Source of the DNA: Isoperla grammatica
Taxonomy: Eukaryota; Arthropoda; Insecta; Plecoptera; Perlodidae
Length of the DNA stretch: 64,000 bases
NCBI GenBank assembly: GCA_945910005.1
Contig: OX246741.1
Coordinates: 10,278,669 to 10,342,668 of the forward strand
Reading direction: 5' to 3'
Positions 33,912 through 47,422 of this stretch are shown here, piece after piece. The notes beneath the pieces are model-generated. The model ran no database searches. It saw only the letters and a list, made by a program, of their open reading frames with translations, and was not told the DNA's origin. The position numbers and the translations under genes are program-made. Within the stretch, counting starts at the first letter, position 1, and the number at the start of each line of letters is the position of its first letter.

Positions 33912-36900
33912 ATCTATGTAGCAACGTGACAAACATCTATTCAAGATTCGTACAAGTACTGATTACAAAACAATATTCTACTCGCTTCGACCAGAACTTG
34001 TCGATCGCTATTTTAGTCGACGCATGGTCGGTGGTCCCATACCGACTTCAGACCCCTATCTTCCGTCCCTTTCATGCACGCTGTTTGTAAGAAAATCAAC
34101 AGATTCCTGGCGTTTTTCCACACATTCGAACAGGTAGAGGGTCTTGTGTGTATAAGTCTCATTAGGCACGCCCGCTATGTTATAATTTCCAGGTTACCAA
34201 CCCAACGTCGTAAATTTGCCCTAATGTAGCTGTTTTATGAGAGAAGTAGAAAATTGGGACTCTGCTACTTAGTACATTGGGCCAGCTTTACTTTTAGTGG
34301 AAGCGGACAACAAACTATCAGATAATCAATAATAAATATCTGGTTGGATTGATTAAATTGGGCTTTAATACAAATTACCTAATCTAAGATTCTTAGAATC
34401 TATCAAGTTCCCTGATGGGTTTTATCGGAACCTCCATGCACGTGATACGACGGAAGTCGATGATCTCCACCAGAATGACATCCAAGTACCCAGAACAGAA
34501 CCCCGGGCCTGAAAGGCAACCACGACTGCACCAGCCCACACCCACACACAAGTGCAGCCAGCAAATGCTGTGATAGCTGCATCGGCCAAGGTCGCTGCGG
34601 AGGCTGATAAGGAGAAAAGCGGAAGCAAAGTGGTCGATATATCTGCAAGCCTGACGCCCTTATTGCAGGAAACAATGTCGATGTCGAGATCCAAGGGATT
34701 ATCGCAACTAATTGTAGCCTACTTGTGACCACGAGATAGCCCAAGGTTGCTCCAAGGTCGGTCCATACGTCGTTGTGGAGCAGCCATCTCAACGTACCTC
34801 CGGACGCGTGAAAAAATAGTATCAAGGAGAAAGCCCATTTTTTTTACCCATTTTATCAAATTTTAAAAAAATCGAAGCACGTAATCTAATTTTCAAGGGT
34901 TGTTTACTATAATTAATTTTGAACTATTTTTCATCACATTTACCCGATTTCTCCAGAATGATATGTTTACCCGAACTATGACATTTTTTCTATCGAAGCT
35001 AACATCATAACCGTGGTCTATCAAATCTGCATCGTCTCGATTAGAATCGTTCACCATCATTGAGAGCCAAGTGATCTGTGCATTTCAACCTTGAACTTCA
35101 CTCACATTCCAACAATTATCATTGACTGGAATGAAAACCACAAATTTTCGAATTTGTATCAATTCTTCCATTTCTGTAACAATGGCTGTCGGCTGCGGCG
35201 ACTATTCAGCTAACCACGTGTTCTCATGCATCGTCACGTTGTACTAACAACTGTAATATGCAAGAACACACCTGATCGCGGTGTGGTTTCAAAAGAACGT
35301 CCGAGGTATGCGGAACAGCAGGGGTTGATCGTTTCCCCGCTTCTATTTATAACACGACATTGTAAGGGTTTCAGGTGTATATCTATCGACAATCGATAGG
35401 TCGATAACTGTCCGACGTGGCACCCACTGAGTAGAGGACAAGAAACTCGTCGTTCTCTCGTTAGTCGTTATATGTATATTATATTACTAGAAAATATATA
35501 TAAATAAAGCGACAACTGTGCTATATCATCATCATAAGCGATACTTACTACTCAAAAATACGTTCACATCGCTAGCTCCTGAAGACTGTGTCCAATTTGT
35601 TGAGTAATATATCAAATGCTTTTAGTCACACTCTCAAGTCTCAATGCATGAATGGTAACTTTCATCTGGAGGTATTGTATTTTGAAGTAATGAAGTAGAT
35701 ACCCAATTGTTTCCATTATACATGACGTATGTAACCAGTGTCGTTGAGAAAGTCATCGTATATAGGGTTCACGTTGTCACGGTAAGATTTGAACTTCTCT
35801 ACCAGTTTGAGGCCGCAAATACAGGCATATAATTTTTTTTTTTTTAATATGCTTAGATCGAACCTGTCGGGCATTTTGGGGTATTGAGTGTGACATAATT
35901 ACTTCTTGTTATGCTGTTGACGTTGTTAACACATAAGAAAGCCGAATTTTAATACATAAAGATTTAATTGAATATATTCTCTTGTCATTACCATTGTAGC
36001 TACGGACCACTACTAGGCCTGGAGGTGGAAGGGGGGGGGGGGGGGGGGGGGGGACTGCAGCCGACGTGATAGCAGTATGATAGCAGTATTTACCCGCCTT
36101 GAGCAAGACTCAAAGATCACTCCGTCCATACGGTAATCACGTGAAACACGAGACTCTCACACGAGGACCGGGTATCGAACCCGCGGCGCGGGACCCCGTG
36201 TATTAGAACCCACGCGGCTTCTGTTTACGGCTCAAAGACACTCGGGGTTAGTCTCCCCTAATCCACCCCTGCAACTTCTGAGAGAATACCTAACACCGAT
36301 GAATGATTTATGTGAGCGGTGGAAACACACACAACCAAACACAACATTATCACCGTCTTCATTTCCGACGACTTCTTGCAAAGGGAGCGTCGGGTTATCA
36401 CGTGATAAGGTATGACACACCTTGTATGACTTGACGTGACACATGTCAAGGTGTATATCCATCCGCCCACGAGCTGTAATCCGGGTGACTACGTGGATAA
36501 ACGTCTTGCTCATCAAGGCTGGTCTTGGCACACACAAAACTTTAGAATTAAAGACAGACGAAGATGAGACACTTTATGCAAAATAGTGTCTTTGACTTTG
36601 GAGCTCTTTGACGAATCCGCGGCCATTTTTATTTGTAGGTAATGAACTTGTTTAGTAGTACTTCTCTTGACCCTGGTGGTCTATTGAACTAAAGAACCTC
36701 ATTTGACTCCGTTTTTTTCACTTGTGAATTAAGGATTTGTTACTTGAGTTGAAAGTTGGTCAACTCTGTTATTTATTTATTTATTTATTTATTAATCATT
36801 TCCATTTACTACAAAAGTGAATGGGGGTCACAAGTAACAAGTGACAAGTCTTACATTTTTATGTGAACGCATTCATGTGTTTTGTATATTCCAACTTTGT

Positions 36901-37419
36901 AAGTCGCATGCGTAGACCAGGCTTCACTCTTGATCAACACGACGCAAGATTGGTTATATATTATATAGCCTCGTTTTTGTCTGTACAAAGCAGTACAGTG
37001 AACAGAGCATTTGAGCCACACCTGAGAGATACCTAACATTCACGTACTTCCAACCCGACCGATCCCATCGCCTCACGAAGCTGCCCGTCGCGGGACTCGA
37101 ACGCGGTGTTGACGACTGAGACACCAGACGTGACGTCATGCTCAGCGAAGACGTTCTTAGAAGAGGACGGCAACGTGGTTGAGGGAGAGACGCCCAGACG
37201 GGACTGCCGGGGGCCCGGGTGTGGGTGCGGGGGAGACGCTGTACATACACGTCGCGATAGCCCGCATGCACCATTCCACAATTGGCATGATCACTCTCTG
37301 GGACAGCTTCGAGCTACACGATCTAGCTGTTGACTGCGTTGTTATAGAACAAAATCGAGCGATATTTTGCGTGTGAGGTTGTGATTTTATAAAAATAGAG
37401 TTCACACCAACTTTATCTG
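33912..37419. other. intergenic; possible decayed coding fragment, poly-G run
   Basis: On the plus strand about 34384-34505 and 34507-34730 are open in one frame apart from a single stop. They give an alanine/lysine-rich peptide that could be a decayed gag or ORF1 of a retroelement, but I recognise no motif. G23 lies at 36031-36053. A minus-strand box-B-like block (GGGTTCGATACCCGG) near 36165-36182 is a SINE trace. Confidence 0.35.
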
Positions 37420-37625
37420 ATGTGCCCCTCTTCATGCGACTAACTAGGGTGTTTCGATAGTTGGAAAGGAATCTCCGAGGGCTGTGTTAGTACGACACAA
37501 TCCCAGCATTCGCTTTTTGACTGAGGAAAACCTCGAAAAAAACATCAGTCTGCATTACCGGTGACTGGAATCGAATTCGACAACCTCTGGAATTAGTCTC
37601 GCGAGCTACAGGCTAACTCTTTGCC
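37420..37625 (-). mobile_element. tRNA-derived SINE, family A copy
   Basis: On the minus strand: TAGCCTGTAGCTCGCGAGA (box-A-like), then GTTGTCGAATTCGATTCC (box B), then a GAGGTTTTCCTCAGTC body. The tail mirrors ATCTGATGTGCCCCTCTTCA, the end of the 11245-11475 copy. Ends are approximate. Confidence 0.65.
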
Positions 37626-38611
37626 ATACGCATGGGACACAAGACCCGGGAGGAGTAGGCTACATGCCGGCGCTGGGTTTCAGCCACCGTATTCTCACGA
37701 GCCTCTATTAGTCGTGAACCAAAGATCATCGGTAATCTTCGCGCGCGCTGATCGTATCGCGGTATAGCGTCCACCCGAGGTGAGGACAGGGTTGTATGGT
37801 TGTACCCCTTCACATGTTCGGTTGTACTACGCAGGCAGGCAGGCAGACACACAGGAAGTGGAGTCATCTGGCGACCACTCGTATCTCCGCGCGCGACCGG
37901 AACAGGAAGCGATTGAAGACGCCGAGCACGTGGGCGTAGTCTAGTCACGTGACCGATGACGTTGACCAGTGTCTGTGTCGAGGGTGTGAGAGTCGCGGGA
38001 GAGGGCGATGTAGACAATCATACTCTTTACAAGTACAAGATGTGCGGTTGTCCTCCGAATAACGGTCTGTCACTTTCCTTGGCAACCAGAATTCAAAAGA
38101 CTTTGAAAACAGTGGATTAATCTCACCCCTCATTAAACCGCCAATACCTAGCCTAGCCGTCAACGTGTTAATGGGTTTAGCAATCCAACAACAACATACA
38201 ATTTTACTTATGAATGCATCAATGTACTTGTTAAAGGAACATTCGCTAGATTTCCCGCCCCAAAAGCCTGGCCCAATTAGTACCATAACATCCGTCTGCT
38301 GGCTTGGAGTCTTCCCCAAGATGAAATCATGGATGCTCCACTGCTTTGAGATTATCTTCATTAGCTGGACATGCTTACATGTTGGTTGTTAACGCCGGCT
38401 CTTGTCCCGTATAGAATGGTGGCTAACGAAGAGCGGACAGTATAATGGAGAGTAGACGGGAAGGAGGTAACTACTCAGGAAGCAATGCACCCACCAAGAG
38501 AAGCCGCTGTCTAGAGTCGTGACCAGCCCTACGTAATATGTGAGAGTCATCGCCTACATCGTGGCTGCAGTTCAGTGGTCACGCGAGGCGATGGATGTAC
38601 TGCACTTCCGC
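37626..38611. other. intergenic, nothing recognised
   Basis: Open frames on the minus strand between 37613 and 38361 are long for chance but show no domain, splice structure or codon bias that I trust. Confidence 0.35.
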
Positions 38612-38790
38612 GTGGCAGCCACCCGTCTCGGACCTGGTGTGTTGTGTACAGTGGTGACCAGCCACTCGTCTCGGACGAGCACACCTAACAGTGGTGACCA
38701 GCCCCGGGTGCACTGTGGCAGCCACCCGTCTCGGACCTGGTGTGTTGTGTACAGTGGTGACCAGCCACTCGTCTCGGACGAGCACTCGCG
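38612..38790. repeat. two-copy tandem duplication, unit 103 bp
   Basis: GTGGCAGCCACCCGTCTCGG begins both copies (38612 and 38715). Within each unit CAGTGGTGACCAGCC recurs, so there is also internal repetition. Identity between copies is very high. Confidence 0.88.
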
Positions 38791-41700
38791 CCCTCTCAAC
38801 AGTAACCTATGAAACTAGCGGCGTTTTCACTGACAACCTATTTTTGGTGACGATGCAATCCTAGCGGTGTGGCTCTAGTTAGTCTGAATCGGTCGGCTCT
38901 GGAAGAGTCGATAAAGAAGTCATTGAAAGGGACACTTCTTGATCGACTAACAGCCTCTCCCGTTGCATGTTGCCGCCCTTATATAATGATACAAACAGGT
39001 CTTTGCCCTCTCTCACGCTGCGGCTTTAGCCCCAAAGGGATGTTCTTCAATCGGCCACACTCGGTCTAGGGTAATTTCCATTCATTAACAATACGAGGGG
39101 CGTAAGTTAGGTAAACCCAGGCGGGCGGGGAGGGGGCGTGCGTGCGATCTAATAGGTCGTAAAGACGAGACAAAACACACGCGCGGTTCATTGTCTCGAG
39201 CAACAAGTGATGGGCGGTCCGTGACGTCACAGGACTCGAACCCAGGGGAGGGGGGGGGGGGGGGAACCACACTACAACATCGCCAAGATTGCGTGAAACC
39301 ACCGCCTTGTAAATTTACTCACGCTCCCTTTTCCCCCCATATCGAACTCCCGTGGTTCGAACACCACGTTATTATACATACACGCCGTAGTAGACAGCAC
39401 CAGTTCGACTGCATGGACCCCCCCCCCCCCCCCCCCGCGGTAGTATAAAATAACGAGTTGAAAGTCGTCGTGGATACATAAAACCCGAAGCAATAACGCA
39501 AGTCAAACAGAAAGGGTGGTTCCTGCCTCTGCCTGCCTGGCTGTAACTCATTTAAAATCAAGTCACAGTCGGTTTCAATTAAGTTTTCTCCTTATTGTTT
39601 GAGTAGTGCGCCCCCCCTCGATTGGTATGCGCCTCGGCCCGCGTGTTTGATGGTACTCGCAGTGAATGTCAAACATGGCGGGGGGGGGGGGGGGGGGTAA
39701 ACGGATATCGAAACCGTGATTTCCGGTACCTACCTACCATAATCAGCCATTCAGTCGTCGTTGTGGGCTTAGGAAGTTATCAATTTGTCTGGCTTGAGGG
39801 ACTGTCTCCTCACAAGACAGGCTCCGCAGACCACAAGCGTGGGAGGGGCAAGGGGCCAGACACTGTAATATATTCTAAATTACAATTTGTTTCGAGATTT
39901 GACTTCATTAAATTGTAAAATGTAAAAAAGCCTCCGTCAACTGGGCTTTGGCCCAGACCTTCTGTTTGGCGCCGCAGTAGAAAAGAGCCAGGATAGCTCT
40001 GCCTGTCGTAAGAGGCGAGAAAGGAGCTTACTTTATATGACCGGTAACTGTTCAGAATATTATAAGTTATGTTAAAAATACTTGTATTGGACTCAAAATT
40101 GCCGGGAATCCAACATTGTGTCGCCTACACACGTCTACACAAACTATAGTCCTCGCTATATAGTCCATTCTAAATGGTCTAAGACGACATCAGACATTCA
40201 AATTGTTTACTTGATGTATATTTTATTATAAACTGTATACATATTTATTATTTATGTTAGCTATACTCCCTCTCCCAAACACGCTCATTTTGTAAAAGGC
40301 TAGCGTCTGGAAGACCACAGTTTCTTTTTCACACATTCTACCAGTGAATACAAAACTACAGCAACAAGTAACATTGATCAATATATCAAGGTACAGGTTA
40401 TTATGTATACCACACTGCTTGTAACATGCCTCTTTCTCCAGCGAGATATATCATCTCGACAACATAAAAAAGACATAAAAGATACAAACGACTACACTAG
40501 CGCCCAGCCTGTAAACGGAGCATGTTCGAACTAGGCGGCGCCAAGACAAGTAGATGATAGAATAAAATATATGAATGAGTGAATACATCCAATTAAAACC
40601 CTACATAGCGTTGATTTAGTCGGCCGAGCATAATCCGTGTGATGAGATGCAGTGACGCGGCTTGCCGGGCAGACAGTGTATACTGTATAGCCGACGCGTC
40701 CCGACGCCAGCGGGAGGGAGGCGACGTCTAGTGTTGTGTCACTTGACGGAATTAGCCTGTTGCCCTGACTCACACGTCTGTATAGCGATTAGCTAGTGCC
40801 TGGGGGGCAATATACAACCACGCTACGGTGCTAATGTGGTAGAAGATATCTTTACATGGTAGCATATATTGTGTTATATTATACATATCGCAAGTACCAT
40901 ACAATACAATATATCGACATGATGACAGAACAAAATCGGTGTTCTCAAAGTATCAAGTAGCCTACATCTATCTTTTCACAAATTATGTGGCAAAATCAAT
41001 ACTAATTTGCATTCTTTGTGATCTCAATTATTATAGATTATGTGTTCTTTTTGTTGCGCTTTTGATACATAAAATAGAAAGTATCGATACTCACAGTTTA
41101 GGTAGGTATCGAAAAATACTACATCTACAAAATTAATGACTTACGAGTTTTCTACTAGAAAAGACAGTAAACCAATGGACACGTGTTATATTGTATGGCA
41201 GGCAATTGTTTATAAATGATTGCACTCCAGCCGTGTGCGTGCGAGTGCAGTTGCAGCATAAAGTGCAGTATGGGTCTACCTCCAAGGTTGCAGCCGTGCA
41301 AGCGAGTCTTGGCTGACCGTATCACGGCTCTAGTATTCGTATTAGCTAGCCCAACTGTGACACAGTGGAACTGACAAGGAGAATGTGTGACTTACTTTCG
41401 CTGTACTAGCCGGACTCAGGCATCCGTCATATACTGTTCAAAACATGTTTACACCACGCAATAATATTATTATATGTACACATAAATAAGCTTAGAGTGA
41501 ATAAAATAAAGTTCAAGTGGATTCCGCTTAGGAATACACATTCTACGCCTGTATTGTTTTTTTTTTCTCATAGTTTTAGTTTATATATATACATCAACCT
41601 GTTTGAAATAGGCAAGCATAATATTGATTGATTGTACAGGTGGGGTGGGTGTCTAATCTAGAGCTAATGAAATATGTTTTTTAATGTGATGTTGTTTAAC

Positions 41701-44700
41701 GTTGCCCCGTTCGACAGGCAGAGCTAGGTATCCCGGTCCCGGTTTTATTTCTAATTTTTAAGAAGTGCACCACAAATTGCATAAAACAAAGAGTGTCAGT
41801 ACTTACATCGTAGAGTGTCCAAAGTAATATCCAAACAAGCAATGACCTTCACAAACGATGGACCAACGTAAAACAAAAATTGCAAATCTTGATTCCGGCA
41901 CTTCACTTCACAGCATCGTCCAGTGCGCACGACCAAATGTCACGTACTGAACACAACAAACAGTCTAACACAAACACGTGTCACAAGCAAGTGCTACACT
42001 AGCGCTCCTACTCCGCGTGCGGCGCGACAACCAACTAAACCAGCAGAGATTCGGATCTAAGGAAGTTTTTGACTCGACGATCACCGGAAATAGGCTTTTC
42101 CCCCTCCCGAGCTTGTATTAGCCGTTCTAAAAATACGCCGCATCTTGAGTGAGTCGCTAAGGGAGTGGGAGGGGGAGAGGGGGGGAGAGGGGAGAGGTTA
42201 ATAGCTTCTACGAAGGCTTTACCTTCTCCTCCTGATGCACTTTGGACTGACACAATAACTGATAACGATGAGTAGGAAGAAGAAGCAAGAATGTTAGCCT
42301 TCGGTGCACACGTGGGCGTCATATTAAAATTTAATTATTTTTAAATATACCCACGTGACTATTTTTGTTCCTTTCTTCAAATTATTTCAATACAGAGCTC
42401 AGGATTTGATTCAGATGGTATTTGGGCTTTACGTCTCGTAAAGTTGGATAAATGACTTTTCTTTGAGCTCTCAGCAGTGGCTTACACACACGGTTGAGAC
42501 ACCCACACAAGACATTACTGTATTGTTGTAACATTCCATTCCTACAGACGTAGCAAGTAAAAACTATCAAAGAGCAAATTATACCAAAAATAATGTTAAA
42601 CCAGGAAAAGGAGAATTTTCTTCAACCCTACAAGAGAAGCATTATAAAATAAAACATTGTTCATTTCTATAAGTTACTAATGCTATATTATTATTTGATC
42701 GCATCTGTTGCGCGTTGATCTGTGCGTTTAGTAAACGCATTAGAATAATACAACTAATATAAAACCACCACCTCCAGAGTAGCCAAGTTACAAAAATATT
42801 AGACAAGCCCAAATATCAATCAATCCAAATAATGCTCGTTTTACCGATATTGTGTAAGGACGGTGGGCTTGGCAACGGAAAACATTACCTCGATCCCCCC
42901 CCCCCCCCCCCTTCCTGTCGACGCCAACACGTGCAAAAACTGTAATGCGAGGACCTAGGATCGACTCCTTCACACGGTTTCAGCATATCTCTGCTCTGGG
43001 GTCACCATAACCGAGTTGGACAGATGGATGTTGGTGCTTCCATTCACACCTCCACACAACACGGATTCAATCAAAGCTCTCGAATACCCCGGAGACGTTC
43101 CAACTCCAAAGCGATTAGAGACAATAAACAAGTCCACGCCCATCCCAGCCCAGTCTAACGTAGCATTACCGGCAGCCGAATATGGAATTTATTATTCATA
43201 AATTAAACGAAACGTTCGAAACAAGATTAGGATAACGTTTACAAATATTTGGAGCCATCAATTGTGGATTTAAATCTATAATAAAACACGGCTCGTGTGG
43301 CCGTCAGAGATAACGCATAGATAAAGGTGTGACCCTGACTGCACCGGTAATATTACGCTCTCTCCATGGCTGATGTATGCATGTATTGTTGTAACAGTCC
43401 TCCGAGCTCTCAGCTCGCATCGTGTTGGACTCGGGAAAGAAGACAGTCGAGGAAAGACGAAGAAATGCATTTTTGGGAATTGTGTATAACTATATAATAT
43501 ATATATATTTATTTATTTACTATCGTCGGTAATCTTCAAAGAAGGAAACACCAAATTTAACGCAATCGGAATCAAACATGAGTGATACTATACGTTATTT
43601 TACAGGGGGGCAAGACGAAACAACGCTTTTCATTTGATACAATAGGGGGTCTGGGGCGCGTAAGCCCCCCAGTAGTTCTCGCGTGGAATTAGTAGTTGAG
43701 GGTGGGTGGCACAACGGTCTAGTAAACCACGGCTTCTGTGTTCCACTCCAGGGTCCAAACTTGGTTTGGGCATCTTCACATCTCACCAACTTATCGTCTC
43801 GACTAGCATCGTTGACAAAATATAAACGTAAAGAGTAAAATACTAAACATAATCGCAAGCCTCACACAATACAGAACAAAGAACGATCGGCTCTCACCTC
43901 GTCTCAATTAGCCTCGCTGCACACTGCACGCACGCCGATAGATAATCAAGACGAATGGTGTAAGAACGGTCTCTATGAAGATTGATGGAGGTGGAAGTAA
44001 ACACACAATTATCTCGTCTCGCAACTTGTGGCGCGAATCTCGAGACGGCGCCGACCAATGAGAAGCATCGGATGGTAAGACAATATACCGTCTGTTGAAG
44101 CGTTCTAGGGGGCTTCTTCGCACCCCCCCCCCCCCTCTTGTTTCTAACGTCGCCCCCTCTATATTAGGATTTATTTATTTATTTATTTATTTATTTAATT
44201 TTAATGTCTATCCTATTCAGTTATAAAAACTAAAGGATAATTAGAGCATGAATACTTTTGTGTCACACTATTATTTCTTATCTGTGGTTTTACGACCCAC
44301 TCGACAGCTAACTCATAATAGTTATGATGTCGCAGAATTATAATTAAAAGGGTTAAGGGGAGGAAAAGGGAAGGGGAGGGAATGTAGTCACACTGAGTAA
44401 ATTCTACCCCGGGGCCATCACATAAAACAAGTGTGATAAAACGAATATTACATATTTTGTTAAAAATGTTACGCCCCAGTAAACTCAGTATTTGGTAAAA
44501 ATGTTCTGAAAGACAAGGGGTGATGTTTTCGGGCCGGTACATAGTCCAAAGCACTCCCACTCAGCTGAAAGATAATAAAACAAAAACAATCTCTCTGGAT
44601 GGCAGAAAGCCACATTGAAACAATCTGGTGCCGAGAAGCGCAGCGACTATGCAACACGTGCGAAACCACGTGACTAGTGACGTCAGCAGTCGAGCTCGCT

Positions 44701-46694
44701 ACTACTCGTGTGAGAAAATGGTTGTTATCAGAATCGTTTAAACCCTTCCATTAAACGGTTAACCGATCCCACACAAAAACTATAATAAATTCTAATAAAA
44801 AAGTATTTGTAACATTTTCTAAGAATAGGATATAGACCCGAACTAACTCCCAACGGCTGTGTAATAAAATGACCAAAATAAAGTGGGTTCACAGCAATCT
44901 TGTGAATGCTGACGTCACAGATGACTATGACTGAGTGAGTCGGAACCAATCAGCGGATGTTTGTTTTTCAAATACTGACATTTGGTTGCGAGCTATGCCT
45001 CACTCATCTATGAGGTCAGCATTCAGAAGGTTGATGTGGAACGACTTCGCTTTTTCCACTGGTGCGCATAGCATGCACTGGGTGCACTCCCAGTTCACTC
45101 TGACGTCACGACTCGAGGGTGCAGTGCAATGACGAGTGGTACATACGCCGTACTTGCTCCAACCAGGAGCTCACTCTTTCTTGCACCAGTGAGCACTCAA
45201 AGTTTCAGAGTCCGTACAGAATATTCTTCACAGCGCGTCGGCATACCATTTATTATGCAATATTTTGACTAGTATGGCATGGGGAAGGGGTGAGGATTTG
45301 TTAATTTTAGTAGAAAACAGTTACTAGCCAGAAGACTTGTACAAAATCGATATAGAGCGTTAGAAGTTCTTTCAGGACGTTATTGAGGACGTGCTCGTTC
45401 AGATCAGAACCAATCACTTGTTCCAACTTGTATATGAGGCCGGTCTGACATCCCCCTCCCCCCCCCCCCCCCCCCTTACTGGGATAACGTTGTTACCATG
45501 CCCAAGATGTCAACACGTGAATCATATGTTTTTATGCGGTTTCTTGGTAACTGTTTGACGTCACATACGAACAGCTGTGAGTGCGTAAATCATGGCTACG
45601 CATCCTACTCGACTCGACTATTAACTAGCTCACACCCCTACGCCTACCCATCATAGAAGTGGCGGACTCCAGTCCGGATACGGACCGCAATGGACTTCAT
45701 GATGATAACAAATCTAAAATATAATCGTTTGTGTGACTGAAGAGCAGACATTAACATGGGTTATGGCTACGCTCTCAGAATGGTCATAAATTATCTTAGA
45801 GGCAATTAATGATTCCTAGAGGAGCTATTAAATTTGTAAAACACAATTTTCCACACAAGGTCTGAAGGTAAATCGTACGTAATATAAGAACATACCGAGG
45901 ATCATGGTCATCTTTTGAGCGTTCGGCGAGAGAACGTGTTACAAACAGGCTAAAAAAAACATTATTAATTCCGCTGTCTTTATAATAGCGGGTTTTCAAC
46001 AATAAATTTCTTCTGTGAAACGGAGCGGTCTATACTTGAAATTACAAGACGTAATTTACCGAAAATACCCCCCGAAAAAAAATCACTAAGATCTCCCCTA
46101 TAACACATTTATCGGCAATATCCCGGATAGAACCGAGAAACTGATTTGAGAGAGTGTTTCCATTAAAAACGACGTTTAAAAAATGAGTTTCTCTGTTGTA
46201 TAAAACTCCCCTAGTGTTTTCCATTGGCATGTCCCCTCCCCCTCCCCCTTTCACTCCGGGGGGATGACGGATGAGTCGAGTATAATTTCATCACTCACCC
46301 CCCTCAGGTTCTGTATATTTTACGTAATAAAAAAGCAAACACATAAACGGAATCGTTATTCTTGTTTTTCTTCTCTTCTATATGGAGTGAATTAATATTT
46401 ATCAGAGTCGTCCGTCTCTCGTATAAAGCTCATTCCGAATGAATTATTCAAATACAGTTTGTTCGAATGCTTTTAGTGGCGGCCTCGTCTGACTCTGAGG
46501 TATGGATGGGTCCGTAATCAGTCATGTCTCGCGTTGAACGCGTGCGTACCATACCGCAGTGCGCTACCATGGCGCTACGCTCGGTCTCGGGCGCCCCTAG
46601 TGACAAAACTGTGCACTTGTGAATTATTTTGTATTTTACGACGTATTCAACAAGTATTAGGTCATAACGCGACATAGTATGACGTCCGTCAATG
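38791..46694. other. long intergenic stretch, many poly-G/C runs
   Basis: Runs of 13 or more: G15 39250-39264, C19 39418-39436, G18 39680-39697, C17 42895-42911, C13 44123-44135, C18 45458-45475. The dispersed motif is at 39996-40018 and, reversed, at 41707-41725. A possible family B SINE (TGGCACAACGGTCTAG head, ATCTTCACATC tail) spans about 43695-43790. A minus-strand GTAAGTA donor at 41807-41801, preceded by a GC-richer non-coding stretch (about 42030-41808), could be a 5' untranslated exon, for example of the MRL gene. That is a guess. No coding exon was found. Confidence 0.35.
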
Positions 46695-46790
46695 CTACTA
46701 ACGTTAGAGGTGGCTCGCCGGTTCGATTCCGTCCACCAGTAATCCTCACCTAAGGTTTCTCCAATGGTTTTCTCAGTCACAAGCTACGAA
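46695..46790 (+). mobile_element. SINE family A fragment
   Basis: AGAGGTGGCTCGCCGGTTCG joins the start of box A directly to box B, so the middle of the tRNA-like head is deleted. The body GGTTTCTCCAATGGTTTTCTC follows. The 3' tail is missing or diverged. Confidence 0.5.
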
Positions 46791-46978
46791 CCAAGCTTTA
46801 CGGGTTCGAATCCCGTGGTGTCTATTAATTCTCGGTTTTCTAAAACCCAATGATAGAAAGAACGATTCCAGACCAACAAAGTAACCGAAACAGTTACAGG
46901 AAACTAAGGAAGTTCGTGTCCGGCGTAGCTCTACCTGTCGAAAGAGGCGACTGTGATATATTATTGGTGTGTTACCAT

Positions 46979-47422
46979 CAGTGGCGTATTCACGGGGGGG
47001 GAGGGGGGGGACAAAACCCCCCCCTTTTGCAAAGGAAACATGGAAAATGACCGTTTACATTTCATTTCAATAGACAGTATTTCAATAGACAGTATCAATA
47101 GACAGTATTTCAATAGACAGTTAGATGTTTTACTTTATAATTATTGTATATTGTTGTAATTCAAAGCAAAAGCAATACGAAAAATATGCAAATTATTGAT
47201 TGAGGTTCCTTTTATTAGCGGTGCTAAGGAAAAAATGTGTTGCCAGAAACTCAGTAATCTTGTTTCAGTTGGCCGCTGTAAAACGCACAGATTTGCACTA
47301 AAATTACCTTGACGAGATTTTTTTCGGGGGGCAAGCCCCCCGGAACTCCAATTATATTTCGGCATCCACTCTCTATATGGGTTGAAAACCCCCCCCTTTC
47401 CCAATTCCTGGATACGCCACTG
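46979..47422. mobile_element. 444 bp non-autonomous hAT element with perfect 8 bp target duplication
   Basis: The ends CAGTGGCGTATTCACGGGGG and CCTGGATACGCCACTG are terminal inverted repeats (CAGTGGCGTAT core). GTTACCAT flanks it exactly on both sides (46971-46978 and 47423-47430). An 8 bp duplication with CAGTG ends is the classical hAT signature. The interior is AT-rich and non-coding with sub-terminal G/C runs. The intact duplication suggests a fairly recent insertion. Confidence 0.92.

Noticed and set aside
34403..34825. 140-codon minus-strand frame with hydrophobic stretches
   Set aside because: No start context, splice sites or known domain; the opposite strand looks slightly more like decayed coding sequence, itself uncertain.
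37106..37333. Plus-strand frame with an acidic segment (FLEEDGNVVEGE)
   Set aside because: Overlaps tRNA-like repeat sequence and has no defensible splice sites or family resemblance.
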